From NCBI GenBank assembly GCA_049965455.1, contig JBMFWH010000001.1:12060-76059 (forward strand): 64,000 nt of DNA, read 5' to 3'. A program made the translations under genes and the position numbers. Positions within the stretch are counted from its first letter, which is position 1. The number at the start of each line of letters is the position of its first letter. Below, in pieces: positions 44,696-53,703 of this stretch. This DNA is from JAVRLB01 sp049965455. Its GTDB lineage: Archaea > Thermoplasmatota > Thermoplasmata > Thermoplasmatales > ARK-15. The notes beneath the pieces are model-generated. The model had not been told where the DNA came from and did not search any database. It saw only the letters and a program-made list of their open reading frames with translations.

Positions 44696-44853
44696 GCGAT
44701 AAATATCAATGTTCGGTTTGTGGATACATATATGATCCAGAGCAGGGAGATCCTGACAATGGCGTAAAGGCAGGTACTGATTTTGTAAATATACCGGCAG
44801 ACTGGGTATGTCCAGTATGCGGCGCCCCAAAGGATATGTTTGAAAAGATATGA
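44692..44853 (+). CDS. rub: Rubredoxin
   Basis: 53 residues (ATG at 44692, TGA at 44851). Both iron-binding pairs are perfect: CSVCGYIYDPEQGDP (Cys 7 and 10) and WVCPVCGAPKDMF (Cys 40 and 43), with standard length and acidic surface. It carries single electrons to rubrerythrin, peroxiredoxin and possibly FprA. It overlaps the peroxiredoxin stop by 4 bp and is followed 10 bp later by the 2-oxoacid oxidoreductase alpha gene. Confidence 0.96.
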   Translation: MSDKYQCSVCGYIYDPEQGDPDNGVKAGTDFVNIPADWVCPVCGAPKDMFEKI

Positions 44854-44863
44854 AGGTGTAAAA

Positions 44864-46600
44864 ATGGTAAAAGTCGATGATTTGGCAATAAAGATTGGGG
44901 GACAGGCAGGAGACGGTTCTCTGGCCACGGGAGAAGTTTTAGCAAAAGCCTATAAGAAGATGGGATTGAATGTGGCCACAGACAAGGATTTTCCGTCCAG
45001 AATAAGGGGGGGACATACCAGCTATACTATTCGTGGCGCAAAAAAGTCAGTGTATAGCATTGGAAATAACATAGATGTACTGCTTGCGTTTGATGAAGAC
45101 TCTATAAAAATAGACCTGCCAGAACTAGCTGATGATGGGGTATTGATTTTTGATAACAGCAAGGCAGATTTAAACATACAACCAAACAACTTTAAAATTT
45201 ACAAGATCCCTCTCGCAAACATGGCCAAGACGGAACTTGGGCTGGAACTAATAAAAAACACATTGGCACTGGGTGTGATCAAAGTTCTATTTGATCTTGA
45301 TTCAAACGTGTTTAAAGATACGATAAAAGAGATGTACAGCAACAAGAGTGCGAAGATAATTGACGAGAACATCAAGGCATTTGAGCTTGGAGAAGCTTAT
45401 GCTTCCGAGCATTTTGAGAAAGTAAGCAACTACAAGGTTCAGAAATACGAGGACAGCAAAGAGCGGATGCTCATAATGGGAAACGAGGCGATAGGAATTG
45501 GAGCGATAATAGCAGGATGCAGGTTCATAGCAGCCTATCCTATCACGCCCGCATCTGACATATTAGAGTACATGGCCCGCTTTTTGCCAGAGCAGATGGG
45601 CGTGGCAATACAGGCCGAGGTTGAAATTGCAGCAGTGAACATGGCGATCGGTGCCTCATACGCGGGAGCAAGAGCAATGACTGTTACTTCAGGGCCCGGT
45701 CTGGACCTGAAAACAGAGGCAATAGGGTTAGCGGGAATGATCGAGACCCCGCTGGTGATAGTAGAGGCGCAGAGGGCAGGACCGAGCACTGGCATGCCCA
45801 CAAAGACAGAGCAGTCTGACATAAATCATGTGACGGTGGGAGGGCACGGTGAGATTCCAAGAATAGTAATAGTTCCAGGCACTGTGGAAGAAGCATTTTA
45901 TTTTACAGTCTCCGCGTTCAACTTTGCAGATAAGTACCAGTGCCCGGTGATAATACTTACCGATGAGCTGATAAGCTGGAACAAGCAGACTACCAGGAGA
46001 TTCGATCTTGATAAATTGAGCATAGATCGTGGCAAGTTATTGCTGAACATAGACTCTATTGATCGTGAATTTAAGAGATACTCGTTCCAGGAAGATGGCA
46101 TATCTCCAAGACCGATACCTACCGTGAAAAACGGCGTACATCTCGAAACAGGAGATGAGCATGATGAGTACGGGCATATCACCGAAAAGGTAGATCTTAG
46201 AAACAGAATGATGCAAAAGAGGATGCACAAGCTTGACATTGCAGCGAAAGAATTGTACGATTGTGTCACGTATGGCGAAGAATCTGAAAATATAGTGATC
46301 GGAATAGGATCCACAAAAGGCCCAATACTGGAAGCAATGGAATATCTGAAAGATAAGCGGATAAATTTAAAATTTGTCAGAATAAGAACCTTATGGCCAT
46401 TTCCAGCAGAGGAGCTTAGAGGACTGTTAAAAAATGCAAAGCGCATATTTGTGGTAGAAAACAATTACACAGCGCAACTGGCAACTCTTATTAGATCCCA
46501 GCTCGGAACTTTGAATATCATATCGATCCTGAAATATGATGGTCGAGCATTCAAGCCCCGGGACATTTATAAGAAAATAGAAGAGGTGATTAAACAATGA
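44864..46600 (+). CDS. 2-oxoacid:ferredoxin oxidoreductase, fused gamma-alpha subunit
   Basis: 578 residues from the ATG at 44864 (an upstream in-frame start overlaps rubredoxin and is not needed). The gamma domain comes first (about 1-185; IKIGGQAGDGSLATGEVLAKAY, landmark GGQAGDGS), then the alpha domain (AAYPITPASDILEYMARFLP near 220; TSGPGLDLKTEAIGLAG near 276). In Sulfolobus-type two-subunit enzymes the same fusion occurs and the broad-range substrate site is a YPITP loop, which is present here. It would oxidise pyruvate, 2-oxoglutarate or branched-chain oxoacids to acyl-CoA with reduction of ferredoxin. It overlaps the beta gene by 4 bp. Confidence 0.95.
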   Translation: MVKVDDLAIKIGGQAGDGSLATGEVLAKAYKKMGLNVATDKDFPSRIRGGHTSYTIRGAKKSVYSIGNNIDVLLAFDEDSIKIDLPELADDGVLIFDNSKADLNIQPNNFKIYKIPLANMAKTELGLELIKNTLALGVIKVLFDLDSNVFKDTIKEMYSNKSAKIIDENIKAFELGEAYASEHFEKVSNYKVQKYEDSKERMLIMGNEAIGIGAIIAGCRFIAAYPITPASDILEYMARFLPEQMGVAIQAEVEIAAVNMAIGASYAGARAMTVTSGPGLDLKTEAIGLAGMIETPLVIVEAQRAGPSTGMPTKTEQSDINHVTVGGHGEIPRIVIVPGTVEEAFYFTVSAFNFADKYQCPVIILTDELISWNKQTTRRFDLDKLSIDRGKLLLNIDSIDREFKRYSFQEDGISPRPIPTVKNGVHLETGDEHDEYGHITEKVDLRNRMMQKRMHKLDIAAKELYDCVTYGEESENIVIGIGSTKGPILEAMEYLKDKRINLKFVRIRTLWPFPAEELRGLLKNAKRIFVVENNYTAQLATLIRSQLGTLNIISILKYDGRAFKPRDIYKKIEEVIKQ

Positions 46601-47454
46601 ACGATCCTAAATTTTATGATAAAGAAAAGCCTACATGGTGCCCAGGATGCGGGGATTATGGAGTTTTGATGGCATTGAAGAAGGCAGCGGCAGAGCTAAA
46701 CCTCGACCCTGCAAACACGGTCGTGGTGACCGGTATCGGATGCTCTGCTAAGCTTAGCAGCTATTTTTACAGTTACGGGCTTCACGGAATACATGGCCGC
46801 GCACTGGCTCTGGCTACAGGCGTGAAACTTGCAAATCCGCAATTGACAGTAATAGCTGCAGGCGGTGATGGCGATGGCTATGCAATAGGCATGGAACATT
46901 TTATGCATACGGCCAAGAGAAACATAGACATCACGTATGTTATCATGGATAACCAGATTTACGGGCTTACCAAGGGCCAATTCTCGCCAACGAGCAATGA
47001 AGGGTTTGTGACAAATACCTCCCCGTTCGGAAATATCGAAACGCCTGTAAACGGACCTTTGCTAGCACTGGCAGCAGGTGCTACTTACATTGCGAGAGGC
47101 TTTGTTGGAGACATTAACCAGGTTGCAGAGCTGATCAAAGGTGGTATAGAGCACAGGGGATTTTCGCTGATAGATATATTCAGCCCTTGCGTTACGTGGA
47201 ACAAGGTAAACACCTATGACTGGTACAAGGCAAACACCTATGACCTGAGATCTGTGAACCATGATTTTAGAGATAAACAAAAAGCATTCGAAGTGCTATT
47301 AAACGAACAGAAGTTCCCGCTGGGATTGATATACAAGGAAGAGAACAAGAAAACATACGAATCACTGGCCCTAAAACATCCGGAAAAGCCAATGGCACTG
47401 CAAAAGCTCAAGGATCCGAAAGAATACGAATCACTATTAGACGTATTCGTGTAA
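46597..47454 (+). CDS. 2-oxoacid:ferredoxin oxidoreductase, beta subunit
   Basis: 285 residues. Marks are TWCPGCGDYGVLMALKKA (near 11-28), GIGCSAKLSSYF, GDGDGYAIGMEHFMH (thiamine-diphosphate metal site, near 89), and MDNQIYGLTKGQFSPTS (near 117-133). It holds thiamine diphosphate and the 4Fe-4S cluster (Cys 13, 16 and a later Cys). It partners the gamma-alpha gene. Its 3' end overlaps the convergent etfB by 18 bp. It is distinct from the four-subunit Kor enzyme at 53.7-56.5 kb. Confidence 0.95.
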   Translation: MNDPKFYDKEKPTWCPGCGDYGVLMALKKAAAELNLDPANTVVVTGIGCSAKLSSYFYSYGLHGIHGRALALATGVKLANPQLTVIAAGGDGDGYAIGMEHFMHTAKRNIDITYVIMDNQIYGLTKGQFSPTSNEGFVTNTSPFGNIETPVNGPLLALAAGATYIARGFVGDINQVAELIKGGIEHRGFSLIDIFSPCVTWNKVNTYDWYKANTYDLRSVNHDFRDKQKAFEVLLNEQKFPLGLIYKEENKKTYESLALKHPEKPMALQKLKDPKEYESLLDVFV

Positions 47455-48234
47455 TTTTACTTTTTTATATATTTCCACTATTTTTTTAGCCTGTTCTTCC
47501 ACAGTGCCCTCTATATACTCTTTTTTTCGGGCTGGAGGCACGGTCTCTGTAAGCTTTGCAACGGTTGTATAAGAGCCGTTCAGCCCCGTCTCATCATCTT
47601 TCAGGCCCAGGTCCTTGGCGGTCCATACAGTCACCTTGAAATCTTTGTCAGCCCATCTTTTTCTTTTAAAGTCCGGGAAACGGGGCTGATTCACGCCCAG
47701 CTCTATGCTCAGTAGCGCTGGAAGCGTGGATTCTAATATCTCATGCCCCCCTTTTATTGTGCGTTTTGCCCTAACGTACGTATCGGATACGTCAAGGCTT
47801 GACACAAATGTGATCTGCGGAATATCCAAAAATTCAGCCATCTGTGCTGGAACCTGAGAAGTACCGCCATCAGAAGACTCTTCGCCGCATAGCACGAGGT
47901 CATATGTGCCAATATTCTTAATGGCATGTGCCAGTACCAGTGCTGTCGCATAAGAGTCTGCGCCGGCAAAAGCACGATCAGAGAGCAATACGGCATCATC
48001 TGCACCCATCGCAATGCTCAGCTTTAAGTGTGTTTCGAAAAATGGTGGGCCCATAGATATGATAGTCACTTTCCCGCCCATCTTAGCACGAACTTGCAAT
48101 GCGTATTCTAGCGCATTTTTGTCAGCCTCGTTGATCTGGTTTTCTGCATGAGCTCTGTTGATGGTTTTCGTAACAGGATCAAAAGATATGTCTTCTGTTT
48201 TTGGCACTATTTTCATTGCTACTATAATATTCAT
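47437..48234 (-). CDS. etfB: Electron transfer flavoprotein, beta subunit
   Basis: 265 residues. VAMKIVPKTEDISFDP (near 5), NEADKNALEYALQVRAK (near 35), VLCGEESSDGGTSQVPAQMAEFL (landmark ESSDGGTSQVPA, near 117) and TLPALLSIELGVNQPRFP (near 168) are EtfB marks. It would form a heterodimer with EtfA carrying FAD. Whether it is of the bifurcating kind with a second FAD cannot be settled by eye. It is the last gene of the eight-gene Kor-Hdr-Etf operon and overlaps etfA by 4 bp. A dehydrogenase partner such as acyl-CoA dehydrogenase is not present in the window. Confidence 0.94.
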   Translation of the reverse strand: MNIIVAMKIVPKTEDISFDPVTKTINRAHAENQINEADKNALEYALQVRAKMGGKVTIISMGPPFFETHLKLSIAMGADDAVLLSDRAFAGADSYATALVLAHAIKNIGTYDLVLCGEESSDGGTSQVPAQMAEFLDIPQITFVSSLDVSDTYVRAKRTIKGGHEILESTLPALLSIELGVNQPRFPDFKRKRWADKDFKVTVWTAKDLGLKDDETGLNGSYTTVAKLTETVPPARKKEYIEGTVEEQAKKIVEIYKKVKLHEYV

Positions 48235-49202
48235 TGTCCGTTCATCTCCTTAATCAGTGCTGGCAGCAATTTCATTGCGTCAGCAACCACGCAGTAATCT
48301 GCATAATTGAAAATATTAGAGTTTCGGTCATTGTCAACCGCGATCACGATCTTGCAGTTTGCAATTCCGGACACAAAATGCTCAGCGCCGCTTACTCCCA
48401 GCACCAGCGCGAGCCTAGCTTTCAATGATATGCCCGTAGAGCCAATCTGTATGTCTCTCGGAGCAAGTCCTCTATCTGCCAGAGGCCTTGTAACACCTAT
48501 TTCAGTTTTCGCAGCCTTTGCAAATGCGGTTGCAAGAGCCATGTTAGAAGCCACACCATTTCCAGCAACAGTGACAAACTCGGATCTTGAGATGTCTACA
48601 AACTCTTTTTTAACTTGTTCGATCACTCTTACCCTGCTCACAAAATTAGTGAGGTCTGGCTCGATAACTTCAATCTTTCCAGACCTGGTCTCGTCCATGC
48701 TCTTCTCAAATATTCCAGGTCTCACAGTAGACATCTGCGGCCTGTTCTTTGTGCATACAATCTCTGCTATGACTTTACTGCCATAGCCGGGCACTCCTGC
48801 ATACAGCGTCAAGTTCTCGTCAATGTCTAGGGATATGGCGTTGGCAGTCAACCCTGTTTTCAATCTTGCCGCAATACGCGCTGCAAGGTCCCTGCCATTA
48901 TATGTGCCACCGAGCAAGAATATGTTCGGTTCTCGTATCCTGACCAGATCTGTTATGCACTTTGTGTAATAGTCAGTACTGTATTTTTCAAATGCCGGGC
49001 TTTTTAAAAATATGACTTCATCCGCACCGTACTTTATCGCAATTTCTCCAAGATTGCCAGGATCAGTACCCAGAATCAGTCCCACTACTTTCTCATTCAC
49101 TTTTTTTGCGAGTGTTTTGGCTCTTGAAAGAATTTCCAATGACACATCCTCAAACTCTTTATTTTCATGCTCCAGATAAACCCAGATACCTCTCGAGTTC
49201 AT
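48231..49202 (-). CDS. etfA: Electron transfer flavoprotein, alpha subunit
   Basis: 323 residues. The C-terminal FAD domain has the EtfA signature: PLADRGLAPRDIQIGSTGISLKARLALVLGVSGAEHFVSG (landmarks IGSTG and LGVSGAEHF, near 240-282), and IVAVDNDRNSNIFNYADYCVVAD near the end. The N-terminal half contains the Rossmann-like Etf fold with GGTYNGRDLAARIAARLKTGLTA (landmark GRDLAARIA). It overlaps hdrBC and etfB by 4 bp each. It accepts or donates electrons through FAD; the adjacent Hdr subunits replace the usual Etf:quinone oxidoreductase. Confidence 0.94.
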   Translation of the reverse strand: MNSRGIWVYLEHENKEFEDVSLEILSRAKTLAKKVNEKVVGLILGTDPGNLGEIAIKYGADEVIFLKSPAFEKYSTDYYTKCITDLVRIREPNIFLLGGTYNGRDLAARIAARLKTGLTANAISLDIDENLTLYAGVPGYGSKVIAEIVCTKNRPQMSTVRPGIFEKSMDETRSGKIEVIEPDLTNFVSRVRVIEQVKKEFVDISRSEFVTVAGNGVASNMALATAFAKAAKTEIGVTRPLADRGLAPRDIQIGSTGISLKARLALVLGVSGAEHFVSGIANCKIVIAVDNDRNSNIFNYADYCVVADAMKLLPALIKEMNGQ

Positions 49203-50329
49203 AATATCACATCTCTCAATATCTCTGCCAGATCCTTCACCTCTATGCCCAAGGACCGGGTCTTTGAACTGTCATGCAGGTTCATGTTGCAGTATGGGCA
49301 TGCAGTGACCAGAATCTCAGCGCCAGTCTGCTTTGCCTCGTCAGTCCTGACGTCAGCAAGCCTCTTTCCATGAAACTCCAAAAACATCCTGTTTCCGCCA
49401 CCGCCACAGCAAATGCTCTCTTCTTTCGCGTTTTTCATCTCTTTCAGTTCTAATCCATGAATATTCTGCAGCATCTCTCTAGGCCCATCGTTAAAATGGT
49501 CGGTTCTGCTCAGTATGCAGGGGTCATGATACGTGACTTTCAGATCCTTCGAATTTTTAAAGTCGATCACTCCCTCCATGTAAAGCTGGTAAAAATACTC
49601 TGCATAATGCATCACTTTCACGTCAAGCCCAAACTTTGTGTACACTTCCTTGAACGTGTTGGAACAGTGTGGAGAAACGGTAACAATCACTTTTGCATTC
49701 GTGTTTTTAAAATCGTTGATGTTCTTTGTTGCTAGCTCTTCCATATAGTCCCATTCTCCCGCGTTTCTTAGAGGCTCGCCACAACAAAGCTCTTCATTGC
49801 CCAGTATTCCAAAATCTATGTTTTTGGCTTTTAGAATCTCTGCAATAGCTTTGGTCACACTGTGTATTCTTTTGTCATACGCTGCTTCGCAGCCCACATA
49901 TAAAAGAACATCCACACCTTTCTTCGCATCCTTAATCTGCATGCCTTCTGCCCATTTTGCCCTCTCTGATTTCTTTCCGCCCCAAGGATTGCCGTTTTCA
50001 TAAATGTCCCACACCACCTTCTCTATCTTTTCAGGTACTTTATGCTCTTCAAACGCCAGCTTTCTGAGCCCTAACAGCACATTCACAATTTTTACGTCTC
50101 TCGGGCATGTGGTTTCACAGAGCTTGCAAGTGGCACAGCTCCATAAGTTGTCAGTGTAGTCAATGCCGATCTGCGCAGAACGAACCAGTTTCCGGACGTT
50201 CAGCAGATCATCAGATACTGCCCCGATCGGGCATCTGGCAGTGCATACTCCACACTGATAGCATATGTTTCCAACGTTTTCTGTAAGCTCATTTACATGC
50301 TCCCAGCGGCTATCATCTATATTAATCAT
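49199..50329 (-). CDS. Heterodisulfide-reductase-like iron-sulfur protein (HdrC+HdrB type, CCG domains)
   Basis: 376 residues. The N-terminal ferredoxin part has two 4Fe-4S motifs: Cys 23/26/29/33 (CYQCGVCTARC) and Cys 65/68/71/75 (CATCKLCETTC). Two CCG domains follow: Cys 147, CC 182-183, then S219 and Cys 222 (CxxC replaced by SxxC), and Cys 271, CC 307-308, Cys 344 and 347 (complete). The complete second set could carry the unusual HdrB cluster that splits a disulfide. It is of HdrD/GlpC type. It sits between hdrA and etfA with 4-bp overlaps. No methanogenic CoM/CoB genes are present, so the thiol/disulfide or other substrate is unknown. Confidence 0.9.
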   Translation of the reverse strand: MINIDDSRWEHVNELTENVGNICYQCGVCTARCPIGAVSDDLLNVRKLVRSAQIGIDYTDNLWSCATCKLCETTCPRDVKIVNVLLGLRKLAFEEHKVPEKIEKVVWDIYENGNPWGGKKSERAKWAEGMQIKDAKKGVDVLLYVGCEAAYDKRIHSVTKAIAEILKAKNIDFGILGNEELCCGEPLRNAGEWDYMEELATKNINDFKNTNAKVIVTVSPHCSNTFKEVYTKFGLDVKVMHYAEYFYQLYMEGVIDFKNSKDLKVTYHDPCILSRTDHFNDGPREMLQNIHGLELKEMKNAKEESICCGGGGNRMFLEFHGKRLADVRTDEAKQTGAEILVTACPYCNMNLHDSSKTRSLGIEVKDLAEILRDVIL

Positions 50330-53300
50330 GATTTCACCCCCTTCAGCTTTGCTGGTGTTTCATGAATTTCGTCTTTAGAAAGCTCTTTTATAAGCTTGTC
50401 CATCTCCCTAATCTTGTACGCAAACCTGTTTCCCTCAGCAGCACTGACCCACCAAAGCTGCAGCCGGTCTGGATTAATGTTTCTGTTCTGCAAAAACTTG
50501 CGCCATCGTTCAACCCTCTTCTCTGTATCCACGTTCGCATTGATGTAATGGCAATCATTGATGTGGCATCCTGTAACCAACACTGCAGCCACACCACGCT
50601 CAAAAGCGCGCATTACTAGCTTTTGTGAAATCCTGCTTGAACACATGGTTCTTATCACTCTCGCGCTGGAAGGATACTGGATCTTTGAGATTCCAGCCTG
50701 GTCTGCGCCTGCATATGAACACCAGTTACATGCAAACACTACCAGTTTCTCGTCCGCATTAGTCTCCGTTGCAGCATCCACCTGCGTCAGAATCTCGGCA
50801 TCCGTGAAGTTGGGCATGGATATCGCGTTTGTTGGGCATTCTGCTATACAGTCTCCACAGCCCATACACATTGCCGGCACAATCTCTACATGCTTTTTCA
50901 ACTCTCCCTTGATCGCCCCGTACGGGCAGACAGTAGTGCATTTCATGCATTTTATGCACTTGTCCTGATCAATGTACGCAATAAGCGGCTCTTTCGTGAT
51001 CTTATCCTTGAATAGTATCTTTGAGGCTTTGGCTGCAGTTGCCAGACCTTGCATCATTGACTCTTTTGCATCTTTTGGCCCCTGCGCAGTGCCTGCCAGG
51101 AACACACCAGAAACCGCAGCTTCTACAGGCCCCAGTTTAGGGTGCAGTTCTAACAGAAATCCTTCTTGATCCTTCGATAGTTTTAGCTGATTTATTATTT
51201 CGTTATCTTTCGGCACCAATCCTATATTCAGGACCAGCAGATCAGTAGGTATGTTGAGAGTTTCGCCAGTAAGCTCATCAGGTATCGTCACCGCACCATT
51301 TTCAAACTTTACTACCTCTTCCGGTACCTTCTCCTGGTCATATTGGAAAAACTGCACTCCCTCATCGCTCGCTTTTTTGTACAGTTCTTCCGCAAACCTT
51401 GCATATGCCCTAATATCTTTGTAAAGAACCCTCACTTTTTTGCCCTTCTCTCGCAATCTGATAGCCTGATTAAGCATTGTGGAACAGCAAAATCGAGAAC
51501 AGCCACGATCCTTGGTCCTGGACCCTACGCATGATACAATCGTGATTTTATCCTCCTTTATGTCATTTATCCTCTTCTCCAGTTCCATAGAGGTCATGAT
51601 GTTTCCAGGGCTGAACTCTTTCGGTTCGTAAGGATCCGCACCAGTAGCCATCACTATAGCTCCACTGCTTATGTTCCCCCCATCTGATAACTGGATATTG
51701 AAATTGCCAACAAACCCGGTCACCGTTTTAACGGTGGTCGATAAATGTATCTTTGCACCAGACTGCTCAAGCTCTTTTATTTTCATGTCCAAAAGCTCTT
51801 TTGCATCCTGTCCCATCGGCGCAAGATCACTTAGGTTATTTAACAACCCACCTAACTTATCCTCTTTCTCAATTAAATGTGTGCTAATTCCCATCTTTTC
51901 CAGTGCTGTCGCAGCAGTTATGCCCGCGATGCCACCACCCACAACTACCGCAGTATGAGTGACAGGAATTTCCATCTCTTCCAGAGGTTCTAAATAGCGA
52001 GCCTTTGCTACAGCCATATCCACCATATCAAACGCTTTTGCAGTCGCTGCCTCTTTCTCGTTTTTATGAACCCAAGAATCCATGTTCCTCACATTTGCCA
52101 TTTCGAACAGATATGGATTTAAGCCGGCCCTGGCGCAAACTCTCTGAAATGTTATGCCATGCGTCTTTGGAGAGCATGCACCAACCACCACCCTGTTCAG
52201 GTTGTGTTCTCTGATCTTTGAAACCATGCTGTCCTGTGTGCTGCCAGCACAAGTATACTTATTCTCTTCCACGTAAACCACATCTTTTATACCTTTAACC
52301 CGTTCTTTCACGCTTTTAACATCCACCACGCCCGCAATGTTAGACCCACAATCACACAAAAATACGCCTACACGAGGCTCTGGTGTGAGCTCTAAAGGCT
52401 CTGCAACAGGCATCTTGATCCATATCTTTTCATCTATGTACTGCAAAGATTCTGCTGCAGCAGCAGAAGCTTCCGTCACGCTGTCTGGTATGTCTTTTGG
52501 CCCAGACGCGCAGCCAGCTATAAATATGCCCTCTCTAGTACTTTTTACCGGGCTAGAGGCAGCGATCTTGAAAAAGCCGTCTTTGTCAAGCTCTATCCCC
52601 AGCACTGTAGAAAGCTCTTTCGTGCCCTTGCTGGGTATTGCAGCTGTGGCCAATACAACCATGTCATAACTCTCTTCGACCACTTTCTCGTTTTCAAAGC
52701 TTTCATAACGAACCTTGATATGCTCTCCCTCTCTCCTGATATTAGAGGGCCTCGAGCGTATGTATCTTACCCCACTCTCTTTCGAGCGATTGTAAAACTC
52801 GTCAAAGCCCTTGCCATAGGCTCTGATGTCCATGTACAGAAGCGTGATGTTTTTTATGCCATGATCCTTGGCCTGTATGGACTCTTTTACAGAATACATA
52901 CAGCAAAACCGAGAACAGTATGGCACGTACCTCTGGTCCCGCGAGCCTGCACATAACACAAACAATACGTTTTCAGGCTCTTTGTGCGTGCTTGGAACTA
53001 TTACTTCGCCATCGCTGGGTCCGGCAGCATTGATCAATCTCTCAAATTCCATAGACGTCAAAATATCTGGATCAGTACCGTACCCAAACTCTTTCAGCAG
53101 GCTGGCATTGAACAACTCAAATCCTGTGGCAACAATGATTGCGCCTACATTTTCAGTGATATGCTTTGGCCGCATGTTAAAATCTATGGCGTTTGGACCA
53201 CATGCATTCATGCACCTGTTGCATGGCAGGTAGTTTGGCGGCTCGTTAAGGCAGCTGTCTATGTCTATCACATACATTCCTGGCTCTGCCTGACTGTAAG

Positions 53301-53703
53301 GAGTATAAATCGCTTTTCTGACACCTACTCCATAATCAAACTCGTTTTTGCGTAGCTGCGGGCACGCCTGAGTGCATAGATCACAGGTTGTGCATGCACT
53401 GGTAACGAATCTAGGTTTTTGATATATCGACACAGTAAAGTTACCCTCCTTTCCCTCCACTTTTTCTACCTCAGAAAGAGTTAGCACGGTGATATTGGGA
53501 TTATGTGTTACATCGCTCATCTTTGGAGCCTCTATGCATATTGAGCAATCCAGCGTGGGAAAGTTTTTGTCCAGCCCCGCCATCTTCCCACCTATTGCAG
53601 CGCTGCGCTCTACCAGTATTACCTTTGATCCGGCTTCTGCAAGATCCAGAGAAGCCTGTATGCCCGCAATCCCGCCACCAATAATAAGTACAGAATCACT
53701 CAT
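50326..53703 (-). CDS. hdrA: HdrA-HdrA-ferredoxin-MvhD fusion flavoprotein
   Basis: 1125 residues from the ATG at 53703 (a longer in-frame start exists). First HdrA-like unit (about 1-430): FAD loop IGGGIAGIQA (8-17), ferredoxin Cys (CTTCDLCTQAC near 104-114; CNRCMNAC near 161-168) and CSRFCC near 263-268. Second unit (about 444-905): HdrA N-terminal segment FLCDCGSNIAG (448-458), FAD loop VVGGGIAGITA (587-597) and CSRFCC near 735-740. Two 4Fe-4S follow (CIKCMKCTTVC and CMGCGDCIAEC, near 916-956), then an MvhD-like domain (FACNWCSYAGADQAG near 991, MCSSR, GCHINDCHY near 1045-1053). It is the candidate flavin centre for electron bifurcation. It overlaps korC by 8 bp and hdrBC by 4 bp. Confidence 0.93.
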   Translation of the reverse strand: MSDSVLIIGGGIAGIQASLDLAEAGSKVILVERSAAIGGKMAGLDKNFPTLDCSICIEAPKMSDVTHNPNITVLTLSEVEKVEGKEGNFTVSIYQKPRFVTSACTTCDLCTQACPQLRKNEFDYGVGVRKAIYTPYSQAEPGMYVIDIDSCLNEPPNYLPCNRCMNACGPNAIDFNMRPKHITENVGAIIVATGFELFNASLLKEFGYGTDPDILTSMEFERLINAAGPSDGEVIVPSTHKEPENVLFVLCAGSRDQRYVPYCSRFCCMYSVKESIQAKDHGIKNITLLYMDIRAYGKGFDEFYNRSKESGVRYIRSRPSNIRREGEHIKVRYESFENEKVVEESYDMVVLATAAIPSKGTKELSTVLGIELDKDGFFKIAASSPVKSTREGIFIAGCASGPKDIPDSVTEASAAAAESLQYIDEKIWIKMPVAEPLELTPEPRVGVFLCDCGSNIAGVVDVKSVKERVKGIKDVVYVEENKYTCAGSTQDSMVSKIREHNLNRVVVGACSPKTHGITFQRVCARAGLNPYLFEMANVRNMDSWVHKNEKEAATAKAFDMVDMAVAKARYLEPLEEMEIPVTHTAVVVGGGIAGITAATALEKMGISTHLIEKEDKLGGLLNNLSDLAPMGQDAKELLDMKIKELEQSGAKIHLSTTVKTVTGFVGNFNIQLSDGGNISSGAIVMATGADPYEPKEFSPGNIMTSMELEKRINDIKEDKITIVSCVGSRTKDRGCSRFCCSTMLNQAIRLREKGKKVRVLYKDIRAYARFAEELYKKASDEGVQFFQYDQEKVPEEVVKFENGAVTIPDELTGETLNIPTDLLVLNIGLVPKDNEIINQLKLSKDQEGFLLELHPKLGPVEAAVSGVFLAGTAQGPKDAKESMMQGLATAAKASKILFKDKITKEPLIAYIDQDKCIKCMKCTTVCPYGAIKGELKKHVEIVPAMCMGCGDCIAECPTNAISMPNFTDAEILTQVDAATETNADEKLVVFACNWCSYAGADQAGISKIQYPSSARVIRTMCSSRISQKLVMRAFERGVAAVLVTGCHINDCHYINANVDTEKRVERWRKFLQNRNINPDRLQLWWVSAAEGNRFAYKIREMDKLIKELSKDEIHETPAKLKGVKS

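Noticed and set aside
52868..53355. Plus-strand open frames opposite hdrA
   Set aside because: They lie antisense to a strongly conserved gene and give Cys- and His-rich nonsense typical of antisense frames.
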